A stretch of DNA of 64,000 nucleotides, from contig NC_079492.1 in assembly GCF_020520425.1 (NCBI RefSeq), positions 143,809,861 to 143,873,860 on the forward strand, written 5' to 3'. The notes under the pieces were generated by a model. It saw only the letters and a list, made by a program, of their open reading frames with translations. It had not been told where the DNA came from and did no database searches. The stretch is from Spinacia oleracea. Lineage: Eukaryota > Streptophyta > Magnoliopsida > Caryophyllales > Amaranthaceae. Positions 34,204 through 46,784 of the stretch are shown here, piece after piece; position 1 is the stretch's first letter, and each line of letters opens with the position of its first letter. The translations under genes were made by a program, and so were the position numbers.

Positions 34204-35059
34204 ATGGCATACAACCACCCTTATGGAAACAACTACTACGGGGTTGAGAGAGAGGTCATCCGTGATGGTCCATGCGGTGCCTACGCTGCTGACTACAGGG
34301 TTGATGAATATGGGAACCGCATCTACCACCACCGCAATGGATTGGGAAATGACGTAACTGAGATTGTGACTGATGTCATCCCTGGCCACCTTAACCACCA
34401 CCACCACCACCCCCGAAACGGTTTGGGAAATGTTGTAACTGAGGTTGTGACCGATGTTATCCCTGGCCACTACCACCACCAACGCCACCACCCTGGGTTC
34501 ATTCAGAGGAGGGAAGAGTGCATTGTTGACAGTGCCTATGACCCATACAGGAGGGTATGTGTTTTTTTTAGCTTCTTTTTTTTAAGTCTTTAGTTTTTGG
34601 TTTCAACTAGATTTTTCTGACACCCAACAATTAACTAAAGGTATGAAACCATGAAGTATTTCATTTTATTTTTGGCAAGTAAGAAATTTTATTAAAATAA
34701 AACAAGCACAAACACCATACATATACAAGCACAAACAAGGACCTCTCCTACCTCAAGCCTCAAACATACCAACTTAGCCAACAGGCCTAACTAACCCAAA
34801 CAGAACAAAAGTACCATACTACCAATCACTCATTTTATTATCGACTCAAACCATTCCTTGTCATGCAGGGGGACTTTCTTACTCATCATACTTCTTATCC
34901 TTGAGCTCACAATCCCCTTAACCCCTTTTAGCTACCGTGTTCATGTTAGTTTTATTATAAGATATTCAAAAGTAGCTTAAGATAATTTGTTTTCCCTCCT
35001 GTATCATAATTCTATCAGCTAACTTGCCTTCCATATTTTTTGTACTGCAGATGTACTGA
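34204..35059 (+). CDS. Gene C, His/Gly/Tyr-rich tandem-family protein
   Basis: Exon 1, 34204-34554; exon 2, 35051-35059 (Met-Tyr-stop); 119 aa. Layout: NNYYGVEREVIRDGPCG, DYRVDEYGNRIYHH, two GN-V-TE-(I/V)-VTDVIPGH repeats separated by histidine runs (HHHHH; HYHHQRHH), RREECIVDSAYDPYRR and a final MY. The C-terminal block is shared with genes D and E. The intron (496 bp) is about three times that of B because of an insertion at about 34655-34910. The His runs could bind metal; that is inference. Confidence 0.8.
34655..34910 (-). mobile_element. Possible 5'-truncated LINE tail inside the gene C intron
   Basis: Read minus, the block ends in AATAAAATTTCTTACTTGCC followed by AAAAATA, a common 3' end of plant L1-type LINEs, and is preceded by TTTGTGCTTGTTTTATTT. 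It is absent from the introns of B, D and E. No target duplication was identified. Confidence 0.38.
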
Positions 35060-38000
35060 GGGTTAGTACTTGCATGATGCAGAGAATTGACAGCAACCAT
35101 GGTATTATTAGTATAATAAAAATGTGCTCTTAGCCTCTAAGCATAGGCTAGCTAGTTGTTACGACTTACGGGCAAGGATTCAATACGATGTGTGCTTTTC
35201 TATATTGTACTGTAATCATATTTGGTTTGGTTATGTATTTCGGTTTTCTTATGAAGGTATATATGGTTGTTTTCTTTTTAGAAAAAGAGGATTATGTCCT
35301 GTCTCTAGAATATGAAACTGCACTTATACTAGCTTTTATATCTCAACTCTCAAGCAATATACAAGGTTATAAATATGAAAACGGTAGAGAACTAACATTC
35401 TGCACCTCAAAAAGCACTAGCTTCTGAAACGATACCAGTTCTTGACACAACAGCAAGTCTCTTCTCGATCTATTGCCAAGTCCAGATAGGACATACTGCA
35501 TCCAACCTGCACCCTAAATTATTTTTGAAATTCTACTTACGGAGAGATCTGAAGCAAATGGATTTTGAGAATTTGTTGGTATTAAGAGAGAACCAATGCT
35601 GAATCAATACTCAGTCATTTCTATAGAAATGACAAAAGCGGAGAGGAAAGAAGCCTAATTTGGCCAGCTAATTATAATTACAGATATAATACCTAAGAGC
35701 CTATGTCCTGCACATGATATTGGATATAAGGATAGACTACGTACTGAGATCCAAAGTGTTTGATTAGCAAAAATGGAAGCCAGGCACAATAAGACTGTAG
35801 TTAAATATCAGTTAAATTTTCTACGGAACTTTTGTGGGAATTATCAGGCTGGAAAAATGATGCCAAACCTGGTTTAGAGGATGGATAACAAGAAGTCTGT
35901 TAACAATCCTTTCTTCTATTTTCATAATCTGCAAATTGTGGAGAGATAATTAGAATTAATTTGAATAACAGCTGCAGTTTCTATGCCATATACCCAGATC
36001 TCCCAGATCTCATATTTTTTTATAAGCAGAATGGCCATAACCACATTGATGTTGTAGCTACAAGATCAATATTGAATTGTACTAAATGTCTAAGCAGATA
36101 AAATGATGTTTAAGCTTGTTTGGAGGACTGAACTAGATATCTGTTGACCACCCTACAAGCTAATAGAATAGTCAGCTCTAATAAGTTGCAGTTTCATACA
36201 AAATAGTTTGGTCAAAAAGGTAAAATTAGACTTGTTCAGAGTCTGCACTACAAGGAAGACATGGAAAACACTATCGATTACCTCCAAGAGAAAACCAGGG
36301 AAGCCAAATAGGGTTTGTTTGCTTTCATGTTTTAGTTTAGTCTTTTGAGTTGCTTCATTCATGAAAAGCATCCTAAAGATCAATGGTTTAAGATCCACCC
36401 TTAAATGGAGCCAAAAAAAAATGGTAAAGATTCACCCAACATTAGACTCAGTGAAAACCTAATTCCATGACACCCAGGCTTGTATGCACTACTCTGCAAT
36501 TTTTAGAACAGCAAAGACTCTTTGACTTCCATTCACCTCTCATATTTTAACCTTCTTTTTCTTTAGGCAAGTGTTCAAGGAAATGAACGGAGAACTGGTG
36601 GAATGTACAGGAATTCTGCTGATCTCAAGTACTCCATCAGAAGGAAATAGAATGAACAACGTTGAGAAGAATTTCACTCCCCCTGCTAAAATAAGGCAAA
36701 ATCCACTAACTATGAAGCAAGGTGAGATTAAGATGACAGTAAAACCTGAAAGCAACACCCCCATCTGAATTGGTATCATATTAACCCTTATCCTCTGCTG
36801 ACTTGTGAGTTGAGACTGTTTTTTGTGTAGAAACTTGTTATCAAGGGATGGGTTTTAGAATGATTAGATTCGTCATTAGTAAGAAAAATGGATGAGTCTG
36901 CTTCTGGGACATACTTTCAAACTTCATGGAGTCCGGTTATGGAAGAAAAGAAGTCCAAATCCTTCACTTGTCTTTTTTGAAATCCTTGATTTAACTCCTT
37001 ATAATAGGGGCATAAGGTAGTTTGGTCAAAGGTAGACTGTTTTTAGCCAATCCTTGTTTTAAACCTTAACATGGTGGGAAAAACCATTACGTTTCTTTGC
37101 TAGATTCACTTCTCCACTTACTAGTATTGACTCTGGCCTTCAGCAAAGCTTTTCTTAAGAGGTACTTTTCGTAGAGATTCTTTAGATTGAAGAGGCAGAA
37201 AGATAACAAATACACCACAAAACTTGAAGAAAATTTGTTGAAAGAAAATCACAAACTTGCAGTGGATAAGATTTATGGGACCCAATACTTGGAAACCGGA
37301 AAACATTCTCTCGAGAATGAATTATGATGTTCCAATCTTCAATGATGACAGCATCGGGATATTTTCTGATTAATCAGAAAACTCAATTCAATTTAAAATG
37401 CTAAATTTCTCAGTTGATTGCAATGACATGAACATAACAGCACATATACCCATGGATAAAAGACGTGAGAATAATTAACATATGGTCAAGAACCACGATT
37501 TCCTAGCAATACACACTTTTTCCAAGGGATGCCTCAAAAAACTGGTTGAAGTATTGTCTTTGGTTGTGATTAGTTTTATAGGTGTAAAGAAAATGAAATG
37601 AAAGAGTAAAAATTTACCAAGAGAATCCAAGAGAGTTGTGAGGAATATCGCTTGCTAAAATGTTCTGATTCTCTGCAGCAGATATAAGGGTTCTGGTTTC
37701 AAACATCTTTTATAAGGGTTCTGGTTTCACACTTCTTTTATATCAGACTATCTGAGTGGGACCTGCACAAGTGGCGATTCAACAAAAATCAATCATCAAT
37801 AGCATGCTGGAAATTTATTTAATAATCAATCAGAACAGTAAATATTTTAGGTTGCCAAATTATTCTAGTAAATAACAGCTTTGTAAAAATTATTCTAGTA
37901 AATAACAGCCTTGCAAAAATTATTCTCTTTACTGATTGACAAAAATTAAGTCGCTAAGTCAGACATGATAGTTCACATGTTTTGCAAAATTTCATTTTGG

Positions 38001-38537
38001 CTTAGTGGGACAGAAAAGCTATCTGCATTCTGCAAGACTGCAACAGGAATATGAATATTGTGAAGAATAAGAAAAGAAGTCGGAGAAAAGCAGAATACGG
38101 AAGTTAATTACAGAGTATCGCTGACCTATCTGACCGAAAAGGTGGCCTTGAAGCTTCTTTTACTACCTCAAGAGTAAAGAATAGGTCATAAATTGTGAGT
38201 TTGTGACAGATCAGAAGTGGGAGTCCTCAGCATCTGTAAGTCACCACAAAGATGCCATAAATATCAGCATGAAAAGAATACGAGCCAAAGGAGAAATTCA
38301 AATTGCTCTTCGCCAAGATATTTCAGGAAAAGAAAGTTAGATCTGAAGAAAACAATAAAGCAGCAAATTCCTTTTCATAACTGGAGCTCATAGGTGTCAC
38401 TTTCCTCTGCATGGATAATACTAGTAGAAGCGTCTAACGTTAATCCAAGAAGTCCTTAACTAAAAGAGGAGAATAAAAATATTCGAGCCAGGAATATAGA
38501 CAAGCTAATGCACCAAAAAAAATCTCCATATTCACCA
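35060..38537. other. Spacer C-D
   Basis: The first 400 bp repeat the family 3' flank (AGCAATATACAAGG, AAAAAGCACTAGCTTC). The remainder holds no supported gene; the open frame at 36571-36768 has no domain. The stretch 37340-37800 is similar in patches to 41160-41640 before gene E, showing that D and E arose by duplication with their upstream DNA. Confidence 0.45.
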
Positions 38538-38546
38538 CTATATAAG
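38538..38546 (+). promoter_or_regulatory. TATA box of gene D
   Basis: CTATATAAG, 103 bp before the ATG, in the conserved TTCACCA context. Confidence 0.7.
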
Positions 38547-38640
38547 AACTCCATGACAGTGCTGATTTTTATTTCACTCAAGCAAAGCAAAACATTATCA
38601 TAGTACCAATCTCTAAGCACTCGTAAGTCAATCAACAACA

Positions 38641-39218
38641 ATGTCATACCTTAACCGCCCCTATGAAAGTAACTACTACGAGGCTGAGACGGAGGTCATC
38701 CGTGAGGGTCCATACGGAAGCTACTCAGCTGAGTACAGGGTCGATGAATATGGAAACCGTGTACCTCATCACAACCACCACCGTCACAACGGGGTGGGGG
38801 AGGTAGTCAGTGAGATTGTGACTGATGTCATCTCTGGGGGCCGCCACCATGGAAACCACAACCACTACAATGGGCCAACTGAGATCATTGAGAGGAGGGA
38901 AGAGCGCATTGTTGACAGTTCCTATGACCCATACAGGAGGGTATGTGTTTCTTAGATTTTAGAATTTTTATTCATTTATTCAGGGTTTACTTATTCTGAG
39001 TGTTCAATATTGGTTTCAACTCTCTTTTACGTGTCTAAAATGCTTGTTCAAATTACAACCATTTTAATTAAGAACTTAAGTTTAAAACTTGGATTAACTC
39101 ATAATGATGCGGAAAGAGCCCTAAATAAGAGTTAGTTCAAACTTTTTTCCCTGTATGAAATTTTGTGGTACAATTTGGTATTTTCTAATGGCTTCTTTTT
39201 GTTCTGCAGAGCTACTGA
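38641..39218 (+). CDS. Gene D, His/Gly/Tyr-rich tandem-family protein
   Basis: Exon 1, 38641-38940; exon 2, 39210-39218 (Ser-Tyr-stop); 102 aa. SNYYEAETEVIREGPYG and AEYRVDEYGNRVPHHNHHRH are followed by a single VSEIVTDVISGG unit, then HHGNHNHYN and ERREERIVDSSYDPYRR, ending SY. Compared with C it has one VTD-type repeat instead of two and His/Asn-rich linkers. The donor is GTATGT and the acceptor TTCTGCAG; both are strong. Confidence 0.8.
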
Positions 39219-39827
39219 TTAATGACTGCTGCCTTCAAGATCCAGAGAAGTTGACAGCAAGTATGTATTGGAAAAATAAAACACCCCCCTTAGCCTCACG
39301 GCATGACTAGTCGCTAGGGCTTGGTGTTGTGCTGTAACTTTTACTTTTTATGATGATGTATTCCTCTCAAGTTCTAATATATGTTCCTTTTCCCTCTAGA
39401 AAAGGGATTCTACGACTTTAAGTCAGGTTCCTGATACGGAACTATCCTACTAGCTTATGTATCAATATATATGATCATATGAATTTATGGAAGCTACTAG
39501 TAAAACTGTTTTATGTGTGCAACAAACTTCCGTGGATTTCTGCACTGCACAGACTTTGCTTCTTAAAACGTATCATGAAGCTCTAAATTATACGGAAATT
39601 GTTTATGCTACAACAGTAACAAACTAACAACTAGCACATTTCCTGTCGTTGATGAATTCCAGAAGGGGACAAGCTAAGATGTGTATGTGTGCAACCTTAT
39701 CTCCAAGCAGTGTTAGTATTAGTATTAGTATCAACAAGAACCAATACTAAAATCAACTGTCAGACATTTCTGAGATGCAATGATAGATGAAGGAAGGGAA
39801 AATGCAGCGACGTATTTAACACTACCA

Positions 39828-39846
39828 GGGGGGGGGGGGGGGGGGG
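39828..39846. repeat. Poly-G tract (19 G)
   Basis: Uninterrupted G run flanked by CTACCA and ACACC. It may be a true homopolymer or a sequencing or assembly length error. Confidence 0.85.
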
Positions 39847-41879
39847 ACACCAATTACAAACATATTCACTTTGTATGTTTGAGCAGGAAAAGAAAATCCA
39901 CATATACTGCTATTTCCTAACCGCTATCTGTTCAACAGGATATTCATAGGATTGAAACCTATGTGTCAGATTAGCACAAACTAGGAAAGCCAACAACATA
40001 CAGATTAGTCACAACTCACAAGATCAGTATCTTAGATATTCAGCACAATTTCTGTCAGTTCTGTGGTTGTTTTTTTGGGGTGATAGAATGATGTTCAAGT
40101 TGGTTTAGCAAAAGCAACAAGATGTCCATCTACATTCCTTTTTTTGCTTCAGCTTCGTCCACAAATTAGGAATAAAATGGCTACTAATTTGAATATGAGC
40201 TGTAGTTTAATTCCAAATTTTGGTCAAAGAGGCAGAGCTGCATAGATGATCTTGTTCACAATCCCTACTACATTGAAGACTCGGAAACATTCTTAATTAT
40301 CTCCGAGAATATCGATTCATTGAAGTTATGTGAAGCTAGATTCTTAGCACTTGGCCACTTGTCTGATAAGGTGCATCAGTGCATCTCCCTTTAATCTTAG
40401 TTAAGTTTAAATAAATATTTTGTGCTTCAAATCCACAAAAATTGAGCTTAAAAAATTCATGGTGTGCTTGTGCAAAGTGGTCTCATTTATAGGTTCAATT
40501 TTTAAAGTTTCAGTTTAATACCGTCATGTCCAACTCTTTTCAGTTGGTTTCTTCATGAAATGCATGCTTACAGGCTTAGAGTTGAGCATAGAAAACATGC
40601 AAAACCGAATTAACCATTAGAGTTGAGCGCACAACAACGAAACCGGTTTGTTTATTTCTAGGTTATGCTCACTACCAACCAAAATCCAGTTTCTGCACAA
40701 TGCAGCCAATTTAGAACCAAATGACAAATCCTTGAATATCATCAATATGTTTCAAGCTTATCTTACGAAGTAAGAATTAAAAAGAGCTTTTTGTATTCAT
40801 TTTTACAAACTTTGTTCAGCACATGTTAAAAGAACTAGGTTCATCTTGACAAGTCACATTTTAATTCTTTCCTCTGTTGTTCTAAACTTGTTACCTTGAA
40901 CGGATTTGACTTCCAAATCTTTGTTGTTTTTGCTTTCCGTTTCAATTTTGAGTAGAACTGACTTCTAGAAACAATATAATATGTTTGATAGAGTAAGAAG
41001 CCATTGCGTTCCTTAACTTAATACTATTGCAGTTTGCAAACCTCGCATTATGTTCATCTTAGCAAAACATAAACAAAAAAATGTTTAAAGCAGTCACAAA
41101 CTTGCAGCTAGATAATTAGAGTACTAATTACACGCCTTTTTCCATGTATAAATTGTGAAATCTGTTCTAACAATGAAAGTATCGGAAGGTTTCCTCATTG
41201 ATTGCCAAACTTAATTATCGAAAGATGTCATAAACAACTTGCAATGACATGGACATCAACAAAACATATGCCTGATCTATATGGATAGCGTCATAGCGAA
41301 TCAAATCATCCATAAGTGGTCCAGATTTCTAGCATTATATTCCTCTTCCAAAGGGATAATTTTAAGTGTTAGGAGCATTGTATTTGTTCACAATTAATAT
41401 GACAGGCTAGAATGAGTGAAAATATTGAATTCAAAGACTGATTATAGTATTATATTTACCTGGTAAAGAGTTGTAAAGAATCCAGCAAGCTACAATGTTC
41501 TGATTCTTTGCAGCTGAGATAGTGGGTGCAGCTTGCGCAACTCTTTTAAAAAGCGCCTATTTCAGATTATCTGTATGGGGGCAACACCCAACACGATGGT
41601 TCAACTTGGATCGCTCATCAATGAGATGCTGAAAAAATAGTACCAGTCAATCAAAACAGTAAATATATTTGGCAAGTACAAAATTAAAGTTTTGCATACA
41701 TGATTCTCTTTGCTGATTGATACAAGTGAAAACATGTGGTCATTTTTGGCAAATAACATTTCAACAGCCTGCAAACTTATTATTATAAGTTAGCAAAAAA
41801 ACTTTCATCTTATATGATTGGTGACTAACATTTTGGACCTAGAATACTATGTGGAACAACATTTTCTATTAGCAACTTA

Positions 41880-42085
41880 GGGTGCGTTCTATTTGCCTGA
41901 TTCACACTTATTTCCTGAACTTATCTTATCCGAACTAAACTGAACTTATCTAAACTTATTTTAGTTTTTAATTGTACTTGGGTAACCCTTATTTTTCATG
42001 AACTTATCTTATTTGAACTTATCTGAACTTAACTGAACTTATTTTTCATGAAATAAGTGGAAATAAGATGAACAGAACAGTCTCC
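41880..42085. mobile_element. MITE-like element with AACTTATCT/GAACTTA repeats
   Basis: Begins AGGGTGCGTTCTATTTG and ends ATAAGATGAACAGAACAGTC, weakly inverted (GTTCTRTT). The interior is made of repeated GAACTTATCT/TGAACTTA words. Partial relatives lie at about 33690-33790 and 63690-63790. Target duplication not resolved. Confidence 0.45.
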
Positions 42086-42545
42086 AAATTGAAAAATGAC
42101 CCCTAAGTGAGGACGGAGAAGAGGAATAGAAGAAGAAAGGTAGTTAACCAAAATTATTGACCTACCTGATTGAAAAAGTGAATTTGACTGCAACTTAACT
42201 TTAGAGATTGGTGTGAAGATAATTATAACAAGCACCAGAAAAGCAATTCAAAATATCCTACACCGAGAGAATGGAATATATCAGAAGTTGCAAACTTCAG
42301 AAGAAGAAAGTGGGATTTGAACTAGACATAAAGCAAGCAAATGGGCAATTATTCCCTATTTTCACAACTGCAAAACCTCATCTTGGAAACTTGATTTAAT
42401 TGATGCCATACATCCATAGTCATCAGTATGAACGTAATAGGCATCTAACATAATCCAAAAGACCTTCAATGTATGAGCAGAATAAAGGTATTCGGTCAAG
42501 GCTTAAAAGCAGCAAAAGAACCTCTAAATATTCCCAATTTCACTA

Positions 42546-42554
42546 CTATATAAG
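42546..42554 (+). promoter_or_regulatory. TATA box of gene E
   Basis: CTATATAAG, 80 bp before the ATG. Confidence 0.7.
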
Positions 42555-42625
42555 CACACCATCTTTCCCTCTTAAATATCACCAAACAAACAAAAAACCA
42601 CAAAGTACCTGACTACTACTAAGCA

Positions 42626-43035
42626 ATGGCATACCAAGGAAACAACTACTATGAGCGGGAGGTCATCCGTGACAGCCCATGTGACTCTTACTCTGAGTAC
42701 AGCAGGGTTGAGGGTGGATATGGAAGGCCTGCAGGCTACCCAATTGGCCACCAGCTACCCCACCACCACAACCACAACAATGTGGTGACTGATGTTGTAT
42801 ATGAGACCAGCACCATTCCTAGGTATGGACACCACCACCACCACCACGGCGGTGCTGAGGTTGTTCAGAGGCAGGAAGAGAGGATTGTTTATGAAAATGA
42901 TTTCGACCCATGCAGGAGGGTATGTGTTTAAACATCAATTTTATTTTACTCAACTGGCTTATATTTTTTAATCATAATATTTCTGCCAGCCAATTTTCCC
43001 CGAGTAATGATCTTTCTTGTTTGCAGATGTACTAG
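42626..43035 (+). CDS. Gene E, His-rich tandem-family protein
   Basis: Exon 1, 42626-42919; exon 2, 43027-43035 (Met-Tyr-stop); 100 aa. GNNYYEREVIRDSPCDSY, a Gly/Pro segment, then HHHNHNN, VVTDVVYETSTIPRYG, six His in a row, and GGAEVVQRQEERIVYENDFDPCRR, ending MY. The DEYGNR element is lost. The intron is only 107 bp. It is the closest intact relative of pseudogene F. Confidence 0.8.
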
Positions 43036-44309
43036 ATTAGTGCACCAAATCTTCTCGTGTCTGCAAGATCTAACATCAAGTGCTCAAGTATGGGTATTAG
43101 TATAATAAATTTCCCCTAAGCCATTACAGATGGTCTGTTTGCTACTAAATATTGCAGGATGCTTCTTCTACTACCATATATTGGTACTATTATTTGTAAT
43201 GTATTTGACTATTCCAGTGAATTAATATGGCATTTTCGTTTAAAAAGAAGAAAGGATTATGTTCCGACTTCCGACTCCTGACATGGAATTACAGTAGCTT
43301 TGCATATTCGAGAACTACACAGAACTGATAATAGTAAAAAAAAACACTTAATCCCCTAGTAACAGAATTAATCCCATGATGTACCAATATATAAGATGAT
43401 GCCTTTTGGCTTCTAAGTATTAATATTCATCATCAACAACTAAATAACTAATTTGAGTACCTACGGTAGTTTCAATCACAGAATCACAAATGTAAAAGTG
43501 CTAATACAAGTTTACTCACAATCTGCATGCTCTACGAGGAAGACAAAGAAAAAAAAATTAGCTGCCAAAGTCATGACATTCTTGATTACCTCCAATGCTA
43601 TCAAACAATCGACAACGAAACCGGTCATACAGACATACAGTATGAATAAAACGAGTCACATATTGATCAATGGTTGAAACTTGAAAGCAACCCATCAACC
43701 AGTGGTCTGTGTTAAATATGCCTGCGAGAAACATTATGCAAATATTCCGTTCCCGTGCAATCTTACATAATATTAACCACTGAAGTAGTTTTCATTCTAG
43801 CTCCCAGCATTACTTGTTAAGAAGTAAAATAGTGAAAAAGACTTCAATTATTTCAGATATACCATATGTCCATATTACTATGAAGGTAAGGAACAGCTAA
43901 GAATAAATGCAAGAATGTCCTACACCCAAAGAGCGGAACACAACAGAATTTCCCTGCTCGGGAAAATAAAGTTGGATTTAACCCATAAAAGCAAGCAATA
44001 GACTGAATTACTCCCATTTTCACAACTGCGCTTCCAGCTTAAGCAACTTGACCTCAAAGATGCCAAAAAATTTCACCGAAAGGTAATTGAGTCCTACAAG
44101 CAGTTTAAACAGCTCTCACTAAATAAGCAAGATGATATTCAACCAAGACATACTAAGCAGACAAATGGAAATAAAAAAATATTCCACTTCATCACTATTT
44201 AGGATTAAAGGCATATCATTTCCCTCTCATCTCATCAAGCCAAACAAACCCAAAAATATAAAAATTAACACAGTTTTAGGCAACTAGCAAGTCTCAGTGT
44301 CTCGTTATA
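43036..44309. other. Spacer E-F
   Basis: Family 3' flank with AATAAA at about 43107, then AT-rich DNA without a gene. The TATA position for F reads CACTATTTAGG (about 44195), a degraded box. Confidence 0.45.
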
Positions 44310-44660
44310 GTGGCTTACTACAGAATCAAATATTTCAGTGATGATGAGAGGGAAACCATACCTGATGGCCCTTATGATTCATGTTCTGGGATCTGGATAC
44401 ATCATGGTTGAGACTGGAATGGCAGGTGAACAATGTTGTGTACAAGGCCCACAGCATCCCTAGGTAGGAGCACCACCATCATGATGGAGCTGCAGAGGTT
44501 GTTAAGGAGGGCTTTATTTGGGTGAATGACTAGGGAGAGTATGTGTTCCAGCCGTCTACGTGACCAGCTTCGGCCTCTGAAGCCTGAACTTTTTTCTTTG
44601 ATAAATTTGTCACCTACTTTTCTTTTGAAGCACTCTTTCCCAGTCCTGCAGATTTGCTAA
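44310..44660 (+). pseudogene. Pseudogene F, relative of gene E
   Basis: The start aligned with gene E's ATG is GTG (44310, followed by GCTTACTAC). Recognisable blocks follow: a DGPYDS-like stretch, NNVVY, SIPR, then a stop (TAG) where E has Tyr, CACCACCATCATGATGGAGC for the His block, and GAGGTTGTTAAGGAG. The intron remains (GTATGT at 44539, TCCTGCAG to 44651) and exon 2 would read Ile-Cys-stop. The lost start, the stop and the decayed TATA box mean no family protein is made. Confidence 0.82.
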
Positions 44661-46163
44661 ACTAGCACTGCACATGAGTTCCTGCATACAAGTTTCGAGT
44701 CATTGACGAGAAGCATGAATAATATTAGTAGAATAAAATGCCTCCGAGTATTAGGCAATATGCTAGTGACTTTCTAGCATGTGCACTCTGCTCACTTGTA
44801 CCGCTTGTGGCCTTGTGGGAGCTAGAGGTGCTTAGACCAATATTACGCTAAACTATCCACTTCAGCCCTTTATATGCTGATAGAAGAATATGTCCAACTC
44901 CTAATATGGAAATCATAACAAATTAACAATCAAGAATCATAACATATTTTTCCTCATTAAACTTAACTTCTACCTATTGTGGCCTGTACACATTTGATGG
45001 CTAATTCGCGTTTACACTTAACACTAGGAAAAAGAATCTTGTATTTTTAACCAAATTTTCTTGCTGTTTTCCTAGTGACTTAGTGAGTATGTAATACAGG
45101 AAACCATATAAATCACCTATAAGTCCAAGATCCAAATACTCTGCATTTTCTTAAAAGAGCATAAGTCATAGAAGTACAAGCTAGTTTTACAAGTGTCTAG
45201 CAGTAACACGAAGATGTCTCATACTAAGGTTAACAAGAAGACACTTACTCGAGCAAGTGAAACAAGGAGAAGCTAAATAAGATCTGCATAACAAATTATT
45301 CTCATTGTGCAAAATAAATCTTGAGCGGGTTTTAGGGAGTGTTTGCTAATTGCAAGTCCTTGGTTGAGCAGAACTACAGATGCCCCTTTGATCCTACCAA
45401 CTAAAGGGGCGGAGGTTAATTGAAACAGTCACACGAGTCAACTAATATTATCTTCGTTGAAATTGTTTAGAATTCGACCAAGCAGTCTACAAAGCTAAGC
45501 TTGATATCTGTACAAGCAAGCTTTTTTCAGCATATAATGGAAGCTGCAAACTTGCGATCCACAGAATTATCTCCCCTAACTCATACAGCCTTCCCACGAC
45601 CAAACCAAAGACCCCTCCTACAAACAAAATATTAAAATTATTATTATAAAAAAAAGTAAAAGGGTTTTATGAAAAGTAAACCTGAAGCTTTCTCCTTGTG
45701 CCAAAATAAGTTCCAAACAAATAATAATATATTTGACAGAATCTAAAATATGGACTGACATAGCATAATTTGGACAAGAATCCACCAGAAGAGTCTACCG
45801 ATTAGAAATTCAGTCTCAGTGGGCATAAGATTCAAAGATTAAGGCAAACAAAACTTATACCAGAATAAGTTCTAAAGATGACTTTATTTTGTATTTTTTA
45901 TCATTTAACCCTATGCCTTAGTTTCTACTCCTATACCAGACAATATATCATGCAACCAGGCCCATCACCATAAACAGAATCAGTAATTTAAAAATGAACA
46001 GACAACAGATCCTAAAACGTGGTCTATGTATAATTGGATAGGAATTCGTCAGTAAAGGCTACACGATTTAAAATTCAATATGTTTGAGCATAAGATTCAC
46101 AAATTATTTGGAGTAAACAAATTAAAAAAGAAGGTATTCTCTAATCTCTATAACTTCTTACCA
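44661..46163. other. Spacer F-G
   Basis: No gene. The stretch 45330-45500 (CCCCTTTGATCCTAC, AAAGGGGCGGAGGTTAATTG, AGAATTCGACCAA) recurs at 46970-47145, marking the repeat unit that carries G and H. Confidence 0.5.
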
Positions 46164-46172
46164 CTATATAAG
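46164..46172 (+). promoter_or_regulatory. TATA box of gene G
   Basis: CTATATAAG, 101 bp before the ATG. The gene H counterpart at 47937 reads CTACATAAG. Confidence 0.7.
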
Positions 46173-46264
46173 CATACAAATTTCCTGTCACTTCCACTAC
46201 CGAGCTAAGAAAACCAAGCACCGACTTGCAAGGCTATTAAAATCAAAACTAGCAACCAATCACC

Positions 46265-46784
46265 ATGGCCTACCGCTACCAGAGCTCCTATGAGGCTGAG
46301 AACCAAGACTACTCCTACAGTTCAATGGGGGCTGTGGGTGGCATGGGAGGCATGGGGGCTGTGGGTGGCATGGGAAGCATGGGGACAATGGGGGCAATGG
46401 GGGGCATGGGGAACATGGGCCACAATGCCCACAACAGCCGCCTTGGGTGTGAGAATGGTTTAGGTAGTAGCCAGATGGGTGGGTACTCCAGCTATGGCAA
46501 TGCCAATTCAGGATATGGGCTAGGAAACCACCATGGACAGGGCTACCACCACAACCGCCATGGTGGTGGTGCATTGGCTTCTAACTATGCGATGAACCAA
46601 GGGGGTAGCTTTTACTCTGGCAATAACTCCTGCGACCCATGCCCGAGGGTAATCTTTTACATTGAATTCATTTTCAAATTTCACTCAATCATAATAACTC
46701 TCAATTTATAAGCTTGTTTATGTGTGTTGTCCAAATATTAATTTTTTCTGTCTTTTTTTAATTGTGGTTTTGCAGTTTTTCTGA
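46265..46784 (+). CDS. Gene G, Gly/Met/His-rich tandem-family protein
   Basis: Exon 1, 46265-46648; exon 2, 46776-46784 (Phe-Phe-stop); 130 aa. AYRYQSSYEAENQDYSYSSM opens; then about 33 residues of MG-x-M/GG repeats (MGAVGGMGGMG..), HNAHNS, GCENGLGSSQMGGYSSYGN, GLGNHHGQGYHHNRHGGGALASNY and SGNNSCDPCPR. The phase-0 intron is 127 bp. AATAAATAAA follows at about 46853. Compared with H it has an expanded Gly-Met block. Function unknown. Confidence 0.8.

Larger units (their letters stand above)
39219..42545. other. Spacer D-E
   Basis: Contains the G19 run at 39828-39846 and a MITE-like block at 41880-42085. No gene was found. Confidence 0.45.

Noticed and set aside
36571-36768. 65-aa plus-strand open frame in the C-D spacer
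   Set aside because: No domain, promoter, splice context or paralogue at the matching place before gene E.
46260-46574. Minus-strand Pro/His-rich frame over gene G
   Set aside because: Shadow of the Gly-Met repeats; lacks promoter and conservation in H.
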